Notes under the pieces: model-generated
Seen by the model: the letters and a program-made list of their open reading frames with translations, nothing else
Database searches by the model: none
What the model was told of the DNA's origin: nothing
In this document: positions 7,876 to 13,097 of the stretch, piece after piece
Numbering within the stretch: the stretch's first letter is position 1
Layout of the letters: the number at the start of each line of letters is the position of its first letter
Program-made: the position numbers and the translations under genes
NCBI GenBank assembly: GCA_022843945.1
Contig: JALHMR010000001.1
Span: forward strand, 124,001 to 188,000
Origin: Rhodospirillaceae bacterium
Lineage (GTDB): Bacteria > Pseudomonadota > Alphaproteobacteria > CACIAM-22H2
Direction: 5' to 3'
Length of the DNA stretch: 64,000 nt

Positions 7876-8796
7876 ATGACGACCCCGACCAAGACCCTCG
7901 CCGGCAAAGTCGCCCTGGTCACCGGCGGCTCGCGCAGCATCGGCGCCGCCATCGCCAAGCGCCTGGCGGCCGACGGGGCCGCCGTCGCCCTCACCTTCTC
8001 GGCCTCGCCCGACAAGGCCGACGCGGTGGTCCGCGCCATCCAGGAGAAGGGCGGCAAGGCCATCGCCCTCAAAGCCGATGCTGGCAACGCCGCCGAGGTG
8101 AAGGAAGCCGTCGCCCGCACCGTGGCCGAACTCGGCCGCCTCGACATCCTGCTCAACAATGCAGGCATCGTCATCGTCAAGCCGGTGGAGGAGGTCTCGC
8201 TCGCCGATTTCGACCGCATCGTCGACGTCAACGTGAAGGGCGTGTTCGTGGCGACGCAGGCGGCGCTCGCCCACCTCGGCCAGGGCGGGCGCATCATCAA
8301 CATCGGCAGCGTCAACAGCGACCGCGTGCCGTTTGCCGGCGCCGGCCTCTACGCGCTGAGCAAGGCGGCGGTCCTGGGGCCCGACGACAAGGCGCTGGCC
8401 CTCGACCGGCTCTACCTGATCGGCAGCCGGCCCATCGGCCTGGTCCAGGTCTGGCTCGATCCGGCCATCGCCGCCATCCCGCGGGCCCGGGCCGCGGCCA
8501 TCTCGACGGCGGATATGCTGCGCGAAAGCGGCATGGTCATCGAGCGTTCGGAGATCTCGATCCGCGCCGAGACGGCGGGGGCGGCGACGGCCAAGCTCCT
8601 GCGGATCTCGCCACGCGCCGCCGTGCTGGTGCACCTCCGCCGCTGCCTGGGCGCCGACGGCGCGGCGCGGGAGGTGGCGCGGCTCGCGGTCTGCTCCGAC
8701 TCCTACGAGTTCGTCGCCTCGACGCCCAGCCTCCACCCCTCGGGCCGCAGCCCGCTGGAGAGCCTGTTCGATATCCGGACGGTGGAGACGGTCTAG
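7876..8796 (+). CDS. chimeric protein: SDR N-terminal half fused to UTRA effector domain
   Basis: Residues 1-168 are a classical short-chain dehydrogenase: VTGGSRSIGAAIAKR (cofactor loop), NNAG at 94-97, a Ser within GSVNS, and catalytic Tyr159/Lys163 in YALSK. From about residue 169 the sequence stops resembling an SDR. It reads as a UTRA ligand-binding domain of HutC/GntR regulators: LDRLYLIGSRPIGLVQVWL, then TADMLRESGMVIERSEISIR, then VLVHLRRCLGADGAAREVAR and CSDSYEFV. The regulator's HTH and the SDR's substrate-binding half are both missing. ATG 7876 has GGAG at 7866. It is either a fusion made by deletion or a non-functional remnant. Confidence 0.8.
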   Translation: MTTPTKTLAGKVALVTGGSRSIGAAIAKRLAADGAAVALTFSASPDKADAVVRAIQEKGGKAIALKADAGNAAEVKEAVARTVAELGRLDILLNNAGIVIVKPVEEVSLADFDRIVDVNVKGVFVATQAALAHLGQGGRIINIGSVNSDRVPFAGAGLYALSKAAVLGPDDKALALDRLYLIGSRPIGLVQVWLDPAIAAIPRARAAAISTADMLRESGMVIERSEISIRAETAGAATAKLLRISPRAAVLVHLRRCLGADGAAREVARLAVCSDSYEFVASTPSLHPSGRSPLESLFDIRTVETV

Positions 8797-8842
8797 CGCA
8801 AGGCGCCTGCGGCCTGGGTGCCGGCGCGCTCCATAAACAGAT

Positions 8843-8993
8843 GTCACCCCCGCGAAAGCGGGGGTCCAGTCTTCTGGAAAAGAGGCGCGGCGCTGGCGCG
8901 GCGTCGCCGGCCTTCAGGCCGCCTGACGGGCGCGAAGAAAATGGGGCCGCCCCGTTCTTATGAGCGCTGGATGCCCGCTTTCGCGGGCATGAC
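8843..8993. repeat. palindromic dispersed repeat with long centre
   Basis: Same family as 6368-6445: left arm GTCACCCCCGCGAAAGCGGG plus GTCCAG, right arm CTGG-ATGCCCGCTTTCGCGGGCATGAC at the other end. Here the centre is longer (about 95 bp) and contains further short palindromes (GCCGGCCTTCAGGCCG-like). The element fills most of the gap between the SDR-UTRA gene and infA. Confidence 0.75.
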
Positions 8994-9028
8994 AGATACA
9001 GATAAGGGGAGGAGCGCGGTCGGGAACG

Positions 9029-9301
9029 TCAGCGCCGGCGCTTGAAGAAGGGACGCCGCGCGCCGCCGGGGGCGGGACGCTCGTCCTTGTGCCGGAAGGT
9101 GATGCGGCACTTGCTCAGGTCGTAGGGCGTCATCTCCAGCATCACCCGGTCGCCGGTGGTGATGCGGATGCGGTTCTTCTTCACCCGCCCGGAGACGTAG
9201 GCCATCGCCTCGTGGCCGTTGTCCAGCTTCACGCGGAAACGGGAATCGGGCAGCACTTCCAGGACGACGCCATCGAACTCGAGCAGGGCTTCTTTAGTCA
9301 A
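9029..9301 (-). CDS. infA: translation initiation factor IF-1, long basic-tailed form
   Basis: A 90-residue S1/OB-fold protein with IF-1 signatures [24 protein letters not shown] and [22 protein letters not shown]-1 assists IF-2 and IF-3 at the ribosomal A site. It is longer than the 72-residue standard, with a basic tail ending FFKRRR, and resembles the second infA copy found in several proteobacteria. Start TTG at 9299-9301 is supported by AAGGAG six to seven bases upstream; the frame upstream has no better site. It lies downstream of cspA. Confidence 0.85.
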   Translation of the reverse strand: MTKEALLEFDGVVLEVLPDSRFRVKLDNGHEAMAYVSGRVKKNRIRITTGDRVMLEMTPYDLSKCRITFRHKDERPAPGGARRPFFKRRR

Positions 9302-9347
9302 TGCAGGCTCCTTGGCCCCGACGGGGGGCCCAAACGGGGCGTCTCTC

Positions 9348-9384
9348 AAAAAATAAAAGGGGCGGCTTCCAGGGAAGCCGCCCC
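9348..9384 (-). terminator. intrinsic terminator after cspA
   Basis: GGGGCGGCTTCC (9359-9370) pairs with GGAAGCCGCCCC (9373-9384), followed on the minus strand by a TTTTATTTTTT run (9358-9348). It separates cspA from infA, so infA would be read by read-through or from its own promoter. Confidence 0.9.
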
Positions 9385-9408
9385 CCGTATCGAGCTATGT
9401 CTGACGGA

Positions 9409-9618
9409 TCAGACGGCGCGCAGATTGGTCGCCGACGACTTGCCGTTCTTCGGGTTCACTTCGGTGTCGAAGCTGACCTTCTGGCCCTCGTTGAGCGTGC
9501 CGAGGCCGGCGCGCTCGACGGCCGAGATGTGCACGAACACATCAGTCGAACCGTCTTCCGGCTGGATGAAGCCGAAGCCCTTGGTGCCGTTGAACCACTT
9601 GACTGTGCCTGTAGGCAT
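9409..9618 (-). CDS. cspA: cold shock protein CspA family
   Basis: A 69-residue cold-shock domain beginning [20 protein letters not shown], with RNP1-like KGFGFI and RNP2-like VFVHI. It binds single-stranded RNA/DNA and acts as an RNA chaperone. ATG 9618 follows a GGAAGGAA ribosome site. The untranslated region upstream (about 200 bp to the next remnant) would allow the long leader usual for csp genes. A strong terminator follows. Confidence 0.95.
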   Translation of the reverse strand: MPTGTVKWFNGTKGFGFIQPEDGSTDVFVHISAVERAGLGTLNEGQKVSFDTEVNPKNGKSSATNLRAV

Positions 9619-9851
9619 TGGAATTCCTTCCCTGAGATGTGGACCGCGTGACGGTTGTCCCGCGTATCAAACAACGATCTGGAGGGATTGTGGGGCCGGG
9701 CGCCGTCAAGGAACCGCAACCAAAACCGACCCAAAACGATTTGATGCCGTAGATATGGTCATTTTGGGGCCAAAAAGCAAGCAAGTCGTGGAAACCGTTG
9801 AACAATCAGGTGATTAGCCCGGTCCCAAACCCTTGGGGACACGGTACCGAC
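9619..9851 (-). other. cspA leader/promoter region
   Basis: No coding sequence is supported here. The stretch is the presumed cspA promoter and long 5' untranslated leader on the minus strand. A TTGCTT / CATATC-like pair is visible around 9750, but the match is poor and I do not assign a promoter. Confidence 0.4.
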
Positions 9852-9985
9852 CTACTGAAACCGGGTGGCCAGGACCTTGAGGCTCGCCGCCCCGAAGGCC
9901 AGCGCGAACACCGCCTCGAACCACCGGCGCAGCCGCAGGTAGACGCGGGTGACGACGGTGCAGCGCGGGAAGGCGCGCGCTCGCG
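9852..9985 (-). pseudogene. LysE-like 3' remnant, copy 1
   Basis: The minus frame ending at TAG 9852 reads VVTRVYLRLRRWFEAVFALA then FGAASLKVLATRFQ. This looks like the last transmembrane helix of a LysE/RhtB-type amino-acid exporter. The frame loses homology upstream of about 9985, before the unknown gene at 10058. A clearly related second tail lies at 10945. Both are truncated, so I call them remnants; the family assignment is from the C-terminal pattern only. Confidence 0.45.
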
Positions 9986-10057
9986 GAAGGGAAGAAGTCG
10001 CCTTCGCGCGACTCGGCGTTAGTTGATACCGTGCCCTGTAGTACAAGGGAGCGGTCT

Positions 10058-10867
10058 GTGAGTTCGAAAGAAAAACCCAGCCAAGCCCCATGGTATTTTT
10101 GGGTAGCGGTCGCGGCAGTTGCGACCTTACCCGTCGGACTTATTCTATGGGGAAAGAGTGAGGCGGGATGGGCCTCGCTTATATGCGCCCTGGTGGTAAT
10201 GCTAGCGGCGCGTTTCCACGCCATTGAAGAACTATCGCTCGGTCCACTTCGCGCCAAGTTGAGCGAGAAGGTCCGCGAAGTAGATCTCGCCCTCGAAGAG
10301 GTTCGCTCTCTCGCCCTCGCGATGTCTCGACCGATGATTTCGATGGGGATGAAGGTCGGGCGAATGGGCGTCGCGCTTTCGCGACAGGAGGCTGAGGAGT
10401 TAAGGGCAACGATAGATAGCACTCTGCGCCGTTTGGAAGTGCCAGAGAGCGACATTGTTGCCGCGATGGCTGACTATCGCCGATACACTCTTTTCGATAT
10501 GTCACGGTCCCTCACCAAGAAGCTTCGGGTAACGCTGAACGACAAAGTCAAAACGTACCAAGATGCTCTAGCGGCCTTTGGGTCTCCCATCCGGGATGCG
10601 GAAGGTCACAATCGTGCTGCCAACGAATGGGGGCAAGCAAGCAAACGGAGGGACACCGTTCTGATGCTCACCGAGTTTTCCAATGTCAGCCGGCTTGTGG
10701 AAGAATTGCCGGATGCATTGGCAAACAGCAGGCTTCTAGAAAAGCCTGAGTGCGAAGCCCTTCTAAATGAACTTGCCGAGACCTTGGAAGATATGCGGCA
10801 TTTCACAAAGCACGGTAAAATCCGGGACATGCCTAGGTGGCTTACGGCGTCGTCAAACGACGACTAA
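10058..10867 (+). CDS. hypothetical membrane-anchored helical protein
   Basis: 269 residues, not recognised. Two transmembrane helices lie close together at the N-terminus (about 13-31 and 38-51). They are followed by a long, charged, mainly helical cytoplasmic region with a coiled-coil-like segment (KLSEKVREVDLALEEVRSLA, about 63-82). GTG 10058 is chosen because AAGGGAG lies six bases upstream; the in-frame GTG at 10031 has none. Base composition is visibly lower in GC than flanking genes. It sits between two LysE-like tails, so it is probably acquired. Confidence 0.6.
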   Translation: MSSKEKPSQAPWYFWVAVAAVATLPVGLILWGKSEAGWASLICALVVMLAARFHAIEELSLGPLRAKLSEKVREVDLALEEVRSLALAMSRPMISMGMKVGRMGVALSRQEAEELRATIDSTLRRLEVPESDIVAAMADYRRYTLFDMSRSLTKKLRVTLNDKVKTYQDALAAFGSPIRDAEGHNRAANEWGQASKRRDTVLMLTEFSNVSRLVEELPDALANSRLLEKPECEALLNELAETLEDMRHFTKHGKIRDMPRWLTASSNDD

Positions 10868-10944
10868 CGGCGGCTGCGCGATGTCTAGAATCTACGCTGC
10901 TACTGAAGCCCGGAAACTGCGGCCGCGATTGCCCGCTTGCTGAA

Positions 10945-11150
10945 CTACGTCAGCCTTGTCGTCAGCACCTTCATGCCCGCGACACCAAAAGCGATGGCGA
11001 ATACCGCCTGGAAAGCACGACGCAGCCGCATGTAGAGGCGGGTGATCACGCTGTTCGAGAAGGGCAGCGCGTAGCCGTGGAAGACCACGAAGCTCTGCAG
11101 CCCGATGGCGCCGATCACCAGGAGCCGGTGTTCATAGTGGACCAATGTCG
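10945..11150 (-). pseudogene. LysE-like 3' remnant, copy 2
   Basis: The minus frame ending at TAG 10945 reads LLVIGAIGLQSFVVFHGYAL, then RLYMRLRRAFQAVFAIAFGV and AGMKVLTTRLT. This parallels the copy-1 tail nearly residue for residue (RLRR.F.AVFA.AFG.A..KVL.TR). It is cut off upstream at the 3' end of the response-regulator gene (stop at 11132). It looks like the last two membrane helices of a LysE/RhtB exporter. Confidence 0.45.
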
Positions 11151-11857
11151 ACCTTACAGGCGATCGAATAGCCGTCGCCGTAGACGGTGTTTATTATCTG
11201 AGGACTACGAGAATCATCTCCCAACTTTTCCCGAAGCATGCTCACGTGATAGTTGATATTGTCAGTCTTCGTACTTTTGCTCTTAAGTGTTTCGACAAGC
11301 GCATCACGCGTAACCGTTCGATCACCAGCGCGAAGAAGCTTGGCAAGTATTTTATACTCGGCAGAAGTAAGATTAATCTTGGCTCCTGTCGGAGAAACTA
11401 TGTCCCGTGAGCCAAATTCAAGCGTCCATCCGTTGAAGTGAGCCACCTCACGCTTTATCTGCGACTTGCCGGTACGCCGTAGTATCGCGTTCATTTTTGA
11501 CACGAGCACTGGCCATTGCGGTGGCTTCCGGAGAAAGTCATCCGCGCCGATTCCGACTGCACCAGGAAGGTCCTCATCGGTTCCTTCGCTCGTGAGCATG
11601 ATGATAGGAACATCTGATTCGCTGCGGAGCCCTCTAATTATTTCGAGCCCTTTGCCTCGATCTTCGCCGAACTTCAGATCTACGAGGACGATATCCGGCG
11701 TGTACGTCTCCAGAATCTCCCGCATTTCTTCTTCGCTCTCTGCCGTCTTGACCTCATAGCCAAAAGCCTTAAGGGTTCCCTCGAGGAGTTTGCGGATTTG
11801 CTCCTCGTCGTCCACGACCAGAACTCTTGCGAGAATCGGGCTGCTTTCCCTGACCAT
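11132..11857 (-). CDS. orphan OmpR-type response regulator
   Basis: 241 residues. Receiver domain with acidic Asp16/Asp17, phospho-acceptor Asp60 (IVLVDLKFG), Thr89 and Lys111 (FLRKP), then an OmpR/PhoB winged-helix DNA-binding domain ending IINTVYGDGYSIACKV. ATG 11857 follows GGAGGCAAG; the longer frame to 11884 lacks a site. No histidine kinase gene is nearby. It overlaps the small membrane-protein gene by 89 bp, so they are probably cotranscribed from the promoter with 11-bp-phased repeats at 12245-12285. Codon use is lower in GC than the surroundings. Confidence 0.85.
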   Translation of the reverse strand: MVRESSPILARVLVVDDEEQIRKLLEGTLKAFGYEVKTAESEEEMREILETYTPDIVLVDLKFGEDRGKGLEIIRGLRSESDVPIIMLTSEGTDEDLPGAVGIGADDFLRKPPQWPVLVSKMNAILRRTGKSQIKREVAHFNGWTLEFGSRDIVSPTGAKINLTSAEYKILAKLLRAGDRTVTRDALVETLKSKSTKTDNINYHVSMLREKLGDDSRSPQIINTVYGDGYSIACKVDIGPL

Positions 11858-12182
11858 TCTTGCCTCCGCCGCGCTCTGTAGCATTATGGTTGCGGCTCGT
11901 GGGGTTGCTCGTCTCTACCATCGGTGGTGCGGTTCGATTGGTTCCGTGCTGGGCAATAAGCAACATCAAATGGGTTGCGAACACTATAAGTGCACCCAAG
12001 GCAGCGATAGCGAAAGCTGGCAACCCGCTTGAATAGCCGTAGTGAATACTCATCGCTGCCGAAACGGCGAGCGCGGCAATTACCAATTGCCTGATTGTCC
12101 GGAGAGTTAACTCCAGCAATCGTTGGCTCTCTCCGGGAGGGCCCACCGCGCGTGTTGCGATCCAGGTCGTCAGCCACCGCAT
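11769..12182 (-). CDS. small two-helix membrane protein upstream of response regulator
   Basis: 137 residues, not recognised. Two transmembrane helices (about 32-48 and 54-76) are followed by a hydrophilic low-complexity tail rich in Asn, Arg, Gly and Pro. ATG 12182 (MRWLTTWIATRAVGP) follows GGAGG with five-base spacing. The last 89 bp overlap the response regulator in another frame. It could be the membrane anchor of a lost sensor kinase or an accessory partner; both are inference. Confidence 0.55.
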   Translation of the reverse strand: MRWLTTWIATRAVGPPGESQRLLELTLRTIRQLVIAALAVSAAMSIHYGYSSGLPAFAIAALGALIVFATHLMLLIAQHGTNRTAPPMVETSNPTSRNHNATERGGGKNGQGKQPDSRKSSGRGRRGANPQTPRGNP

Positions 12183-12244
12183 CGTTGCCTCCACAAAGGA
12201 TTCCCGTGCGATGACCAATCATCTCAAAGCTTCCATAAAGATTC

Positions 12245-12285
12245 CCTAAACACGAATCTAAGATTTACCTAAGGAGTCCCTAAGG
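12245..12285 (-). promoter_or_regulatory. four 11-bp-phased direct repeats upstream of the regulator cassette
   Basis: On the plus strand CCTAAA (12245), TCTAAG (12257), CCTAAGG (12268) and CCTAAGG (12279) recur at 12-, 11- and 11-bp steps. On the transcribed strand this is a tandem (C)CTTAG(G) array. OmpR/PhoB regulators bind direct repeats with 11-bp phasing, so this is a good candidate for autoregulation by the neighbouring response regulator. Confidence 0.5.
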
Positions 12286-12299
12286 ATTGGTTAAAATAA

Positions 12300-12313
12300 C
12301 CTACTATAGTAGG
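12300..12313. repeat. perfect 14-bp palindrome CCTACTATAGTAGG
   Basis: A perfect inverted repeat in an AT-rich gap, 15 bp upstream of the phased repeats. It could be a dimeric regulator's operator. No bound protein can be named. Confidence 0.45.
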
Positions 12314-12415
12314 AAAATTTGACGTGCAAAATCACTGCTTCGTAGGTGATTTACGTTATTCGAAAGGGACTTAACGCGACCCTGAGAGGGCCAAGCTCAG
12401 CGTTTAGTTCAAAGC

Positions 12416-12621
12416 CTAACTCCTTAGCGTCGCCCCCGTCGCCTTCGCCACGGCACCGACGATCTTCTGGCCGATGGCCTCTGTTTCCACATCGGTCAGG
12501 GTGCGGTCCTTGGGCTGCAGGCGCACGGAGATGGCCAGCGACTTCTTGCCGTCCGGCACGCCCTTGCCCTGGTAGACGTCGAACACGCTGATCGCCGCGA
12601 TGGTCGCGTCCGCGATTTCCT
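12416..12621 (-). pseudogene. duplicated 3' tail of pheT
   Basis: Aligns over its whole length with 13098-13303, the end of intact pheT, at a constant offset of 682 bp. It encodes the same last residues ([20 protein letters not shown] to ATGATLRS) followed by a stop. Differences include many synonymous sites and a few replacements (for example VPDGKK for VPEGKK, VETEAIG for VEIEAIG). Homology ends seven bases from the hicA stop. The fragment has no start of its own. It resembles the displaced gene end left when an element integrates in the 3' end of a gene. Confidence 0.85.
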
Positions 12622-12627
12622 CGGTCG

Positions 12628-12840
12628 TTAGAGATCTTCCGGCTTCAGGCCCGCATGCTTCGCGATCCGCGCGAGCATGCGGGGGCCGATCTCGTCGCCA
12701 TCGTGAAAAGCAAAGACCATGTCTGGCCAGCCGGGGCGGGCAAGCGTCTTGTGAGAACCGGACTGTCGCTTGACGGTCCAACCGATTCTGGTCAGCGCCG
12801 CCAGAACACGCCTTGCCTTGGCCGAGGGCCAGGACGTCAT
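12628..12840 (-). CDS. hicA: HicA-like mRNA interferase toxin
   Basis: 70 residues with the double-stranded-RNA-binding-like HicA fold signature: RRVLAALTRIGWTVKRQSGS then HKTL, with catalytic His30, and a C-terminal EIGPRMLARIAKHAGL. HicA toxins cleave mRNA and are silenced by HicB. ATG 12840 overlaps the hicB stop (ATGA). The stop at 12628 lies seven bases from the duplicated pheT tail. Confidence 0.88.
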   Translation of the reverse strand: MTSWPSAKARRVLAALTRIGWTVKRQSGSHKTLARPGWPDMVFAFHDGDEIGPRMLARIAKHAGLKPEDL

Positions 12841-13037
12841 CCGATGGCGATGGAAATGGCCTGCGGACCTGCTTCGCCGTGCTCCAGCCGATCCGCCAAC
12901 ACTCGCAGCGCCAGAACCTCGGCTTTGGCCATCGCTTCGTTCGCCGTGGTCCCATAGGCCAACACGCCGGGAAGCTCCGGCACCTCGGCCAGCCAGCGCC
13001 CGTCGTCTTCGCGTTCGTGCTCGATGGTGAAATGCAT
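12837..13037 (-). CDS. hicB: HicB-like antitoxin (DUF1902 type)
   Basis: 66 residues beginning MHFTIEHEREDDGRWLAEVP and continuing ELPGVLAYGTTANEAMAKAE, the partial RNase H-like antitoxin fold. ATG 13037 follows GAGG at suitable spacing; a TTG twelve bases earlier is less well placed. A TAGAAT -10-like hexamer lies at 13058-13063. The antitoxin-first order and the 4-bp overlap with hicA support a single translationally coupled operon. Confidence 0.85.
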   Translation of the reverse strand: MHFTIEHEREDDGRWLAEVPELPGVLAYGTTANEAMAKAEVLALRVLADRLEHGEAGPQAISIAIG

Positions 13038-13097
13038 GGGCAACCTCAATGATCGCCATTCTACACGGAACCGGCCGCCCCGGGAAATCGCGTCGGA

